A program made the position numbers and the translations under genes. DNA of 50,805 nt from Clostridia bacterium (GTDB taxonomy: Bacteria > Bacillota > Clostridia > Christensenellales > CAG-917): positions 1 through 50,805 of the forward strand of contig CAAFLX010000018.1 of NCBI GenBank assembly GCA_900763875.1. Direction: 5' to 3'. Below the pieces are notes generated by a model, which was not told the origin of the DNA, searched no databases, and saw only the letters and a program-made list of their open reading frames with translations. This document shows positions 1 to 6,770 of the stretch, piece by piece (the first letter of the stretch is position 1; the number at the start of each line of letters is the position of its first letter).

Positions 1-233
1 CGTGTCGGTAGGCAAATAAACCGCCAACCGACAGCCCCGAGGGGCTTTTCGTTTGCCTTTGGCAAGATAGCCTGACACACTCCTTTCTCACGTCAAGAAC
101 CTTTCGCGGCATAAAACCGTCTGCAACTGCTACGGACAAAGCGATACGAACTTTAGCCTACGAACCCCGAAAAGACCAAAACGACGGCACATAGACAACC
201 CAAAACGCTAAAAAATACTGCATTTTTGCAAAC
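1..233. other. Structured gene-free region of unknown role
   Basis: No convincing gene is seen here. The stretch is rich in hairpins: GTCGGTAGGC (5-14) can pair with GCCAACCGAC (23-32) with one mismatch. AGCCC/GGGCT around a CGAG loop (34-47) is followed by a T-rich run, like a plus-strand terminator. On the minus strand CUUGAC and GUCAGG pair around a purine-rich loop near 77-103. One minus-strand frame is open but lacks a ribosome binding site. It could be the end of a structured RNA gene that continues beyond the window, or a dispersed intergenic repeat. I compared it by eye with tmRNA, SRP RNA and 6S RNA and found no match. Confidence 0.3.
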
Positions 234-275
234 AAAAAACCTAAACCAAACACTCTCGTATTCGATTTAGGTTTT
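234..275 (-). terminator. Terminator of tRNA-Ser
   Basis: AAAACCTAAA (236-245) pairs with TTTAGGTTTT (266-275) across a 20-nt loop. On the minus strand the stem is followed by a run of T, directly downstream of the tRNA 3' end. Confidence 0.65.
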
Positions 276-278
276 GAT

Positions 279-371
279 TGGCGGAGAAGAAGAGATTCGA
301 ACTCTTGAACCGCTTTTGACGGTTACGCGATTTCCAGTCGCGCGCCCTCGACCAAACTAGGCGACTTCTCC
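279..371 (-). tRNA. tRNA-Ser (anticodon GGA)
   Basis: Read on the minus strand, the gene begins GGAGAAGTCGC and ends in an encoded CCA. The acceptor stem GGAGAAG/CTTCTCC is perfect. The anticodon loop is CTGGAAA, giving anticodon GGA, which reads UCC and UCU. A long variable arm (ACCG...CGGT) marks it as a class II serine tRNA. The T arm contains GTTCGAATC. A terminator follows at once. The first 11 nt of the tRNA plus 6 upstream bases are repeated 59 bp further upstream. Confidence 0.95.
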
Positions 372-436
372 ATAAGTATTGTGGGAAGGAGCGTGTTTGG
401 TACGTAGTACCATGTAAACGCGACTTCTCCATAAGT
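361..436. repeat. 17-bp direct repeat copying the tRNA-Ser 5' end
   Basis: GCGACTTCTCCATAAGT occurs at 361-377 and exactly again at 420-436. The first copy covers the first 11 nt of tRNA-Ser plus 6 nt of upstream DNA. Between the copies lies a hairpin-forming spacer in which TGGTAC and GTACCA flank GTA. This could be a scar of recombination or integration, or a remnant of a second tRNA copy. Confidence 0.7.
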
Positions 437-458
437 TATCCGATATTTCAGTGGGCGG

Positions 459-519
459 CAGTTGGAGCTAATGGAAAACAAAACCATTTCCTCCAACTGT
501 TCATAGGGTACAGTACCCT
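459..519. repeat. Two adjacent inverted repeats
   Basis: CAGTTGGAG-CT-AATGG (459-474) pairs with CCATT-TC-CTCCAACTG (484-499), a 14-bp stem with a 2-nt internal mismatch. Immediately after comes a perfect palindrome, AGGGTAC-A-GTACCCT (505-519). Together with the repeat at 361-436 they fill the gene-free stretch 372-620. No open frame with a ribosome binding site is seen, so the role is unknown. Confidence 0.55.
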
Positions 520-620
520 CAAAACCCAACGTGTCGATTATATATCAACCGAGCGGTTTTGACAAGCGGTTGAGAGGATTTAGTTTGATTTCTTGCAAAA
601 TTTCTCGATTGGGGCGCAGG

Positions 621-1109
621 TTAGGACATTGCGAGGTGGTAGGCTATGCGCGGCGAGCCGTCGGCGACGTAGATTATGCCGCATTTTTCAAAGCCGTACT
701 TTTGAATGACGGACTGCATAACGAGGTTGTCGGCGTGGGTGTCGACGCGGATATTGTTTGAAAGAGTTTTGCAGAGGGTTAGGGCGCACTCGAATATGCC
801 GTGTACTTTTCCGTCGCTTGCGATGCGGTGTATGGTGACGTATTTTTCGTTGTTGAGCCACTTGCCGTCAATGTGGGCGTAGGTAGGGTCATCGCCGCAT
901 ATGAGCGCAAAAACGCCGTGTATGCCGCTATCGTCGCGCACAACGGTGCAAACACCGTTTTGTATATCCTGCTTTATCAAATCGATGCTTGGGTGAGTGC
1001 GTCCCCACTGGTGCGGATTGCCCGTTTCGATCATAAACTCTTGCGCGCGGCGGTAGATTGACACAATCTCGTCCAGGTCATTTTGGGTTGCGGTTGCCGT
1101 GTAGAGCAT
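621..1109 (-). CDS. GNAT-family N-acetyltransferase
   Basis: This 162-residue protein has the layout of the GNAT fold. It has an N-terminal helix that looks like a substrate side (YRRAQEFMIETGNPHQWG), a central strand with VFALICGDDPTY, then IHRIASDGKVHGIFECALTLCKTLSNNIRVDTHADN and a C-terminal block VMQSVIQKYGFEKCGIIYVADGSPRIAYH. The last is the usual GNAT motif of a conserved Asn followed by a YGF turn. Such enzymes move an acyl group from acyl-CoA to an amine; the substrate cannot be read from sequence. The start at 1109 is chosen because GAGGTG lies 4 nt upstream, whereas the longer frame has no such signal. A promoter lies just upstream. It is divergent from the next gene. Confidence 0.85.
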   Translation of the reverse strand: MLYTATATQNDLDEIVSIYRRAQEFMIETGNPHQWGRTHPSIDLIKQDIQNGVCTVVRDDSGIHGVFALICGDDPTYAHIDGKWLNNEKYVTIHRIASDGKVHGIFECALTLCKTLSNNIRVDTHADNLVMQSVIQKYGFEKCGIIYVADGSPRIAYHLAMS

Positions 1110-1136
1110 ATTGCACCTCGGTTTTGTTTTGCACTC

Positions 1137-1166
1137 ATTATAGCATTGTGGCGAGGCAAAATGCAA
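1137..1166 (-). promoter_or_regulatory. Sigma-A type promoter of the GNAT gene
   Basis: On the minus strand TTGCAT and TATAAT are separated by 18 nt, with the -10 box 27 nt before the start codon. Confidence 0.65.
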
Positions 1167-1238
1167 GGATAGCAGGGCGGCATATCGGCAGAATTTGCAC
1201 TGCAAAATTTGTCGTAAACCCTCGAAAAAAATCAAATA

Positions 1239-1267
1239 TTGCATACTGCTTGCAAATATGCTATATT
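1239..1267 (+). promoter_or_regulatory. Promoter giving an apparently leaderless mRNA
   Basis: TTGCAT, a 17-nt spacer and TATATT are followed by only 6 nt (GAATTT) before the ATG at 1274. Transcription would begin at or next to the start codon. No ribosome binding site is visible, which fits a leaderless transcript. Confidence 0.6.
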
Positions 1268-1273
1268 GAATTT

Positions 1274-1645
1274 ATGGAACAAAGCGAAGTTTTGAAATTT
1301 ATCGCAAATCGAAAAGCTGTGGTATCGTCGGTGAACTGTGACGGCGACAAGACCGTGCGCGATTTTGCAAGAACACAAAAAATCAACGGCAACGAATTGT
1401 GGCTTGTGGGCAAATTCAGCCCCCAAACATTGACGAAAATCGCCATAAACAATTCGGTGTGCGTGTTGTATTTGAGCAAATTGCTGCGCGTAAACGTGTC
1501 GGTGTTCGGGCGCGCCGAGCTTTCGGACGACGGCTTTGTAGTTGTCGAAGAAAGGCCCGACAACCAACAAATTTGTGCGCTGAAAATCGTGTGCGAGTAT
1601 GCCGATTGCTATGAAAAGGGCAATTTCTCGCGCGTGAAGTTTTGA
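1274..1645 (+). CDS. Small protein, possibly FMN-binding split-barrel family
   Basis: A 123-residue soluble protein. The arrangement MEQSEVLKFIANRKAVVSSVNCDG, then GNELWLVGKFSPQTLTKIAINNSVCVLYLS, then VSVFGRAELSDDG resembles small pyridoxamine-5'-phosphate-oxidase-like split barrels, where the first strands line a flavin site. The match is by pattern only and I would not assign a reaction. A longer reading frame exists upstream, but the ATG at 1274 is the only start placed correctly relative to the promoter. The likely membrane protein gene at 1730 follows after 84 nt on the same strand. Confidence 0.55.
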   Translation: MEQSEVLKFIANRKAVVSSVNCDGDKTVRDFARTQKINGNELWLVGKFSPQTLTKIAINNSVCVLYLSKLLRVNVSVFGRAELSDDGFVVVEERPDNQQICALKIVCEYADCYEKGNFSRVKF

Positions 1646-1729
1646 TTTTCTTTGCAAAACTTATCGGCTTTATCAACTTGAAAATCAGGGCGGACTCTTG
1701 AAAATTTGGATAAAACGGGAGAAATAACA

Positions 1730-2362
1730 ATGAAATATTCAAAATCCAGACCCAAACTCATTGCATCGGCAGTGTTGGACGTGCTAAGCTCCGCGGCGTA
1801 CGTGGTGCTTTCAATTGTCTTTTTCGTGTTTGGTGCAATCCTCATACGCGCCGATCAATCCGCAGGCGACGGCTCTATATCGGGCGAAATCGCAGGCGCG
1901 TTTGCATCGGCGATTGTCGGTCTAATGGCAATCATTATGGGAATCGTGTGTCTGCTTGCGTTTTTGATATCACTTGTCGGCACGGTGATTATGCTCAAAT
2001 CTCTCAACAAAGACGTATCCGCGCTCAAAAATTCCGTTAAACAAATTGCAGTGGCGGCAGGATTCAACTATGCCGCATGCGCGGCGTTCACAATCGGCGC
2101 AATCATAGATTTTGTGCAAAGCGGCTCGGATACGACTTTGATTCTCGGCGCAGTGGGCGTGCTTGTGGTTGCTATTTTCCGTGCAGTGAGCGGCGCGTTG
2201 AAAACGCTTGCCGTCAAGCAAATCAAGCAAGAACAAACCTATGAACAATCCGAATCAACCTTCTTCCCAAGCGACGACAATTTAACGACGTTTGAAATTG
2301 CAGACGAGAATGCAACCTCAACCGATTCGTTCAAGCAAGACGAAAGCGGCGACTTGTTGTGA
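1730..2362 (+). CDS. Predicted four-helix membrane protein
   Basis: I do not recognise this 210-residue protein. Hydrophobic stretches near residues 10-35, 48-85, 108-128 and 138-160 suggest four membrane helices. The C-terminal 45 residues are polar and acidic (SEST...DDNLTTFEIADENATSTDSFKQDESGD) and are probably cytoplasmic. GGGAGA lies 7 nt before the ATG at 1730, so this start is preferred over a TTG at 1706. A bidirectional terminator follows. It may be co-transcribed with the gene at 1274. Confidence 0.65.
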   Translation: MKYSKSRPKLIASAVLDVLSSAAYVVLSIVFFVFGAILIRADQSAGDGSISGEIAGAFASAIVGLMAIIMGIVCLLAFLISLVGTVIMLKSLNKDVSALKNSVKQIAVAAGFNYAACAAFTIGAIIDFVQSGSDTTLILGAVGVLVVAIFRAVSGALKTLAVKQIKQEQTYEQSESTFFPSDDNLTTFEIADENATSTDSFKQDESGDLL

Positions 2363-2402
2363 TAAAAAGCAACAATTAGGCTGTAAATTCACAGTGATTA
2401 TA

Positions 2403-2440
2403 ATATGAAAAAAGGACGCGGTTGCGTCCTTTTTTCATAT
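2403..2440. terminator. Bidirectional Rho-independent terminator
   Basis: A perfect 17-bp inverted repeat around a GGTT loop (core GGACGC/GCGTCC) with A and T runs on both flanks. It separates the convergent genes ending at 2362 and 2502. Confidence 0.9.
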
Positions 2441-2501
2441 GCTTTTCGCACTGTAGCGATTGGCTTATTCATTTTGCCAAGTGGCATTTCCGTTGTAGGT
2501 T

Positions 2502-4157
2502 TTACCAAAGGTTGTCGTTTCTCACGATCGCGCAACCTTTGCTTGCTCTTGCAACTGCCGCAATGCCGTTCTTTGCGCCGCTGATGTCGGCATAGCCGTC
2601 GTTGGTGGTTGCAATGAGGTTGCCGTTTGTTGCAAACAAGCGCAGGCGATATTCGCCTTTTTTGTCGAGATAGATTTCCCATTTGGGGAATTTTTCGGTT
2701 TCGTAATTCTTCAATGTTTGGTTTTCGACAGGCGCATTTTCGGCGTTGTTTATGATGCTTTGTACGCCTATCTTTGCCGCGCCGAGGGTGGTGTAGGCCT
2801 GTGCGCCGATTGCCACGACTCTATGGTTTGATGAGAACAGTTTGAACACAAAGTTGCCCTTGTCCGTCTTTTTGATGACGTACTTGCCATGCGTTTTGCC
2901 TTCGCCTTCGACAAGGACGGTTTCCTCGTCTTTTTCAGTGACTTTTGCCGCTTTGGGTGCTTTTTCTTCTTGGACCGGAGTTGCTTTGGGGGCTGCATCT
3001 TTGACGGGTTTTGCAGTCTTGGTTGCCTTCACGGGTTTATCTTCTGTTTGCGCGGTTTTTGTTGTTTTATCCGTTGTTTTTGCCACTTTTTTTGCCTCCG
3101 TAGATTTTGATGTATTTTCAACTGAAGTTGACTTTTTTGCGGCAGTCTTTTTTGTTGTTTGAGATTCGGACTGCGCTTGCGCCTTGGGTGCGGCTTTTGT
3201 CGAGGTTTTTGCTGTTTTTGCCTCTTTTGCGGCAGGTTTTTCCTCTGCTTTTGCGTCTTCCGCCTTGGGCGCGGTTTCTTTCTTGGGCTTTGTCAGGGTT
3301 GCAACCGCCCACAAATCCTCGGCTTTTTCTTGCTTTTTCTTTGTGGAAACGACGGTGGTTTTTGCGGGTTTTTCAATCTCGAAATTTGTGTCGAACAAAG
3401 CGTCGTTCACCGATTTGCCGCCTTTGAGATTGAGAGAAGTTTTGTGCGTTTCGTCCTTTACTTCTGTTGTGGTAACTTCTTTCTTTGGAGCGGTTTTTCT
3501 TGGTTTTGAAGTCTTTGTCGCAGGCTTTTTGGCCTCTTTTGCAGGCTCTTGGGCATCGGGTTTGACGTCTGCTGTATTGTTTTCAATCGGCTCAGTTTGC
3601 GTTGGAACTTGCTCGGCTTGCGTTGAAACTTGTTCTTGGGGTTGGGACGGGGCGACTTCTTCAATGTCCAAAACAGGCTGCTCATCTGCTTGGATAGGCT
3701 CGTCTATGCTGTCCTCTACAACGAGCGGAGCGGGCGTTTGGTCAACGGAGGGAGCGACACTCTCATCCGCAACTTGCTCGCCGTCGTTTGACGAATTGTC
3801 AGAAACGTCCGCCGATTGGTTTTGCTCGTCAACTCTTTCAAGGTCGTCCTCTTGCACGTCGGTTGTGAGGAGGGCGGTTTGTTCGTCCTCAACGTCCTCG
3901 TTGTTGTCCTCAATGGCATTTTGCGTGCTTTCAACGTCCGCATTGCCGTCCGTGTTGGAGGAATCCTCGTCGTCGCTTGGCGTATTATCGTCCGATTGTT
4001 CGTTCAAAACGGGGGCGGAAGGTGCGTCGGCTCTCTCGTTTTTGACCTCTTCGACCTTGCCGTCCTCGGTGACGTGAATCAAAGTGCCGACGGGGGCATT
4101 TTCATCGTCATCGACGATTTCGCTTTCCAAAAATTCGATTTCATCAAAATTTACCAT
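2502..4157 (-). CDS. Low-complexity protein with two C-terminal YegP-like (DUF1508) domains
   Basis: A 551-residue protein in three parts. Residues 1-200 are strongly acidic and probably disordered (repeats of DDE, EDNNEDVEDEQ). Residues 200-415 are rich in Lys, Ala and Thr (KKTAAKKS, EAKKVAKTTDKTTKT), like a histone H1 tail. Residues about 424-472 and 492-540 are two copies of the DUF1508/YegP fold: GKYVIKKTDKGNFVFKLFSSNHRVV, and WEIYLDKKGEYRLRLFATNG followed by GAKNGIAAV. The domain's biochemical role is not established to my knowledge. The ATG at 4157 has GGAGG 11 nt upstream and overlaps the stop of a short leader frame (4151-4201), suggesting coupled translation. The gene is divergent from pcrA. 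Confidence 0.8.
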   Translation of the reverse strand: MVNFDEIEFLESEIVDDDENAPVGTLIHVTEDGKVEEVKNERADAPSAPVLNEQSDDNTPSDDEDSSNTDGNADVESTQNAIEDNNEDVEDEQTALLTTDVQEDDLERVDEQNQSADVSDNSSNDGEQVADESVAPSVDQTPAPLVVEDSIDEPIQADEQPVLDIEEVAPSQPQEQVSTQAEQVPTQTEPIENNTADVKPDAQEPAKEAKKPATKTSKPRKTAPKKEVTTTEVKDETHKTSLNLKGGKSVNDALFDTNFEIEKPAKTTVVSTKKKQEKAEDLWAVATLTKPKKETAPKAEDAKAEEKPAAKEAKTAKTSTKAAPKAQAQSESQTTKKTAAKKSTSVENTSKSTEAKKVAKTTDKTTKTAQTEDKPVKATKTAKPVKDAAPKATPVQEEKAPKAAKVTEKDEETVLVEGEGKTHGKYVIKKTDKGNFVFKLFSSNHRVVAIGAQAYTTLGAAKIGVQSIINNAENAPVENQTLKNYETEKFPKWEIYLDKKGEYRLRLFATNGNLIATTNDGYADISGAKNGIAAVARASKGCAIVRNDNLW

Positions 4158-4201
4158 AAAAATAAATTCCTCCGCGCGAAAAACAGAAGAATTTTTTGCA
4201 T
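4151..4201 (-). CDS. Possible 16-residue leader peptide
   Basis: AGAGGAG lies 6 nt upstream of an ATG that starts MQKILLFFARRNLFLW and a stop. The stop overlaps the start of the DUF1508 protein in the arrangement ATGGTAA. The ribosome binding site of the short frame is better placed than that of the main gene, so translation of one could feed the other. An alternative is that the long in-frame extension from 4223 is used; this cannot be decided from sequence alone. Confidence 0.4.
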   Translation of the reverse strand: MQKILLFFARRNLFLW

Positions 4202-4232
4202 AAAAAACTCCTCTATAATCCATGATATGAAT

Positions 4233-4261
4233 ATTTTATCATATATATTTTTCTAAATCAA
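4233..4261 (-). promoter_or_regulatory. Promoter of the DUF1508 gene
   Basis: On the minus strand TTGATT and TAAAAT are separated by 17 nt, upstream of both the leader frame and the main gene. Confidence 0.5.
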
Positions 4262-4311
4262 TATATGCGGCAACTTTTTTTGTCAAAATTCGTGCTATTT
4301 TCAACAATAAA

Positions 4312-4340
4312 TTGATAAATGCCACAAGATGTGGTATAGT
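4312..4340 (+). promoter_or_regulatory. Promoter of pcrA
   Basis: TTGATA, 17-nt spacer, TATAGT. Predicted 5' leader of about 48 nt before pcrA. Confidence 0.7.
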
Positions 4341-4394
4341 GTTGTCAATCTGTATGTGACGAAAACGTCGCATAAAAGGCTGTAAAATGACGAT

Positions 4395-6632
4395 ATGAAC
4401 AACTTTAATCTCAATCCACAACAACTTGCCGCAGTCAACGACACCGAAGGCGCGGTTTTGGTCATCGCAGGCGCAGGGAGCGGCAAAACGAGAGTGCTGA
4501 CGGCGCGAGTTTGCCATCTCATCGAGACGGGCGTTGACCCATACAATATTTTGGCAATCACATTCACCAACAAAGCCGCAAACGAGATGAAAGAGCGCAT
4601 TGAAAAATATCTCGGCTCGCAAAGCGTTTGGACAAGCACGTTCCACTCCATGTGTGCAAGACTTTTGCGATTTGACGCGGATAGAATAGGGTATAACAAG
4701 GATTTTACAATCTACACCGACCTCGAAAGCGAACGAGTGGTCAAGCGTGTTTTGCAAGATTTTCCGCAAGCCGATCCCAAAAACAAAGGGGATTATTTGT
4801 GGCATATTTCTCGTGCAAAAACCCTCGATATGTCCCCCGAAAACTACTATGACGCAATTCGCAACGACGACAATGACGCCTACAATATCTACCAAGTTTA
4901 TTTGCGCTATGAGGTGGAGTTGAAGAAGTGCAACTGTATGGATTTTGACGATTTACTTCTCAAAACCGTGCAACTTTTCAGGGAATGCCCCGACGTTTTG
5001 GAAAAGTATCAAAGGCGATTCAAATACATTTGCGTCGACGAGTTTCAAGACACCAACAAACTTCAATACGACATCGTAAAGATGCTCTCAAAAGGCAGCG
5101 GAAACTTGTTTGTTGTCGGCGACGAGGACCAGTCGATATACAGTTGGCGAGGCGCGGAAATTCGCAATATTTTGGACTTTCCAAAGGATTTCCCCGGCGC
5201 AAAAGTCTACAAGTTGGAGCAGAATTATCGCAGTACCACTTCAATTTTGAAAGCGGCAAACAACGTCATAAAAAACAACTCCAATCGCAACGAGAAGAAT
5301 CTTTGGAGCGAGATAAAAGCCGACGACAGCATCGAATATTATGAGGCGTACAACGACCGCGACGAGGCAACGCATGTTGCAAGGACGATAAATACGCTCC
5401 ATAGAAACGGCGAAACATACCGCGATATGGCGGTTTTGGTGCGTGCAAACTCCGTCACCCGTCAGTTTGAAGAGGAATTCAACTTGCACGGCATACCTTA
5501 CAAGGTTTTCGGCGGATTCCGATTTTACGAGCGCAAGGAAATCAAGGACGCGCTCGCATACGTGCGTATCGCGATAAACCCAAGCGACAACGACAGCATT
5601 TTGCGCGTTGTAAACTATCCAAAGCGTGGCATAGGCAACACCGCAGTTCAAGAGCTTGTGGACGTTGCAAAAGCAAAGAATACCACGCTTTTCACCGTGC
5701 TTATCAATCCCGAATGGCTTGGCGGCAACACCGCCAAAAAACTTGCTCCGTTCACGCAAATAGCAACGGATATGGTGCAGTTTTCAAAGCAAATGAAAGC
5801 GGTTGAATTTGTGCAGTACGCAATTCGCCGCAGCGGGCTTGAGGACGCACTTTCTCAAAGTCAAGACCCCGACGACGCCAACAGACTTGAAAATATCGAG
5901 GAGCTTGTGTCGGCAGTGCAACAATTCGAGCAAGACAACGAGGGCGCAAGCATATCCGACTTTATGCAATCGGTTTCGCTCGTGTCCGACACCGACGAGA
6001 TGGACAACGACGATTATGTGACCATTGCCACAATACACGCGGTCAAAGGGCTTGAATTCGACGACGTGTTTTTGGTTGCGTTGGAGGACGGAATTTTCCC
6101 CACGCAACGCGCGATAACGGCAGGGGACGTTGAGGAAGAACGCAGGCTTATGTACGTTGCAATAACGCGCGCACGCAAGAAATTGTTTGTGCTCAACGCT
6201 CGTCAACGCTATCGTTTCGGGCGCACCGAGTATTTGCCAAAGAGCAGATTCGTGGGCGAAATGAGCGGATTCAAGTCGTCGATGAGATACACCAATTCGT
6301 CATATTCGCAACCCACTTTCGACCAATCCGAGCGCATAAAACTCGGCGTGAACAATCCGCAAACTTCCGCATTCAAGAAGAATTTGTCAAACGGATTTTC
6401 AAAATCAACGCTCGAAACGCCGAAGAAAGCGTCCAATGTCGATTATTCGATGTTCAAAAAGGACGTTATTGTCGAACATAGCAAGTTCGGGCGCGGCATA
6501 ATCATTCAAACGAGCGGCGACGGCGAGGATAAGATTGCGGCAATCGCGTTCAAAGGCTTGGGCGTGAAGAGATTTTCGCTTGCAATCGCGGCGGCGAGCT
6601 TGAAAGTCATCGGCAAAAGCGACGAGGAGTAA
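4395..6632 (+). CDS. pcrA: ATP-dependent DNA helicase PcrA/UvrD
   Basis: Superfamily 1 3'-5' DNA helicase of repair and rolling-circle replication. The 745 residues fit the family. Walker A GAGSGKT is at residues 26-32, followed by TFTNKAANEMKERI (motif Ia). VDEFQDTN is motif II, GDEDQSIYSWRGA motif III, QNYRSTTSI motif IV, ATIHAVKGLEFDDVF motif V and YVAITRARKKL motif VI. The C-terminal KKDVIVEHSKFGRGII is the Tudor-like RNA polymerase-binding segment typical of PcrA. AAAAGG (4374-4379) is 15 nt from this ATG but 7 nt from a minigene ATG-ACG-ATA-TGA (4387-4398) whose stop overlaps the pcrA start, so coupled initiation is possible. ligA follows with its own promoter. Confidence 0.96.
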   Translation: MNNFNLNPQQLAAVNDTEGAVLVIAGAGSGKTRVLTARVCHLIETGVDPYNILAITFTNKAANEMKERIEKYLGSQSVWTSTFHSMCARLLRFDADRIGYNKDFTIYTDLESERVVKRVLQDFPQADPKNKGDYLWHISRAKTLDMSPENYYDAIRNDDNDAYNIYQVYLRYEVELKKCNCMDFDDLLLKTVQLFRECPDVLEKYQRRFKYICVDEFQDTNKLQYDIVKMLSKGSGNLFVVGDEDQSIYSWRGAEIRNILDFPKDFPGAKVYKLEQNYRSTTSILKAANNVIKNNSNRNEKNLWSEIKADDSIEYYEAYNDRDEATHVARTINTLHRNGETYRDMAVLVRANSVTRQFEEEFNLHGIPYKVFGGFRFYERKEIKDALAYVRIAINPSDNDSILRVVNYPKRGIGNTAVQELVDVAKAKNTTLFTVLINPEWLGGNTAKKLAPFTQIATDMVQFSKQMKAVEFVQYAIRRSGLEDALSQSQDPDDANRLENIEELVSAVQQFEQDNEGASISDFMQSVSLVSDTDEMDNDDYVTIATIHAVKGLEFDDVFLVALEDGIFPTQRAITAGDVEEERRLMYVAITRARKKLFVLNARQRYRFGRTEYLPKSRFVGEMSGFKSSMRYTNSSYSQPTFDQSERIKLGVNNPQTSAFKKNLSNGFSKSTLETPKKASNVDYSMFKKDVIVEHSKFGRGIIIQTSGDGEDKIAAIAFKGLGVKRFSLAIAAASLKVIGKSDEE

Positions 6633-6698
6633 AAATATTTACAAACGCAATCGAGCGCATTAGATTGTCGAAAACATAATATTTTCACAAAACGCATA

Positions 6699-6725
6699 TT
6701 GACAACCGAGCTTGTTTGATATAAT
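6699..6725 (+). promoter_or_regulatory. Promoter of ligA
   Basis: TTGACA and TATAAT are both perfect, but the spacer is only 15 nt, shorter than usual. Confidence 0.55.
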
Positions 6726-6770
6726 TTTAAACAAAGGATTTTTCTTGAAATATAAGGATAAAATCGAGAT

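Noticed and set aside
1..233. tmRNA, SRP RNA or 6S RNA
   Set aside because: No tag reading frame ending in an ALAA-type sequence, no SRP tetraloop motif and no 6S central bubble could be found on either strand.
3184..4077. Long plus-strand open frame of 297 codons
   Set aside because: It is the antisense of the low-complexity DUF1508 gene. Its Ser/Val/Phe-rich translation reflects codon bias of the real gene, and it has no ribosome binding site.
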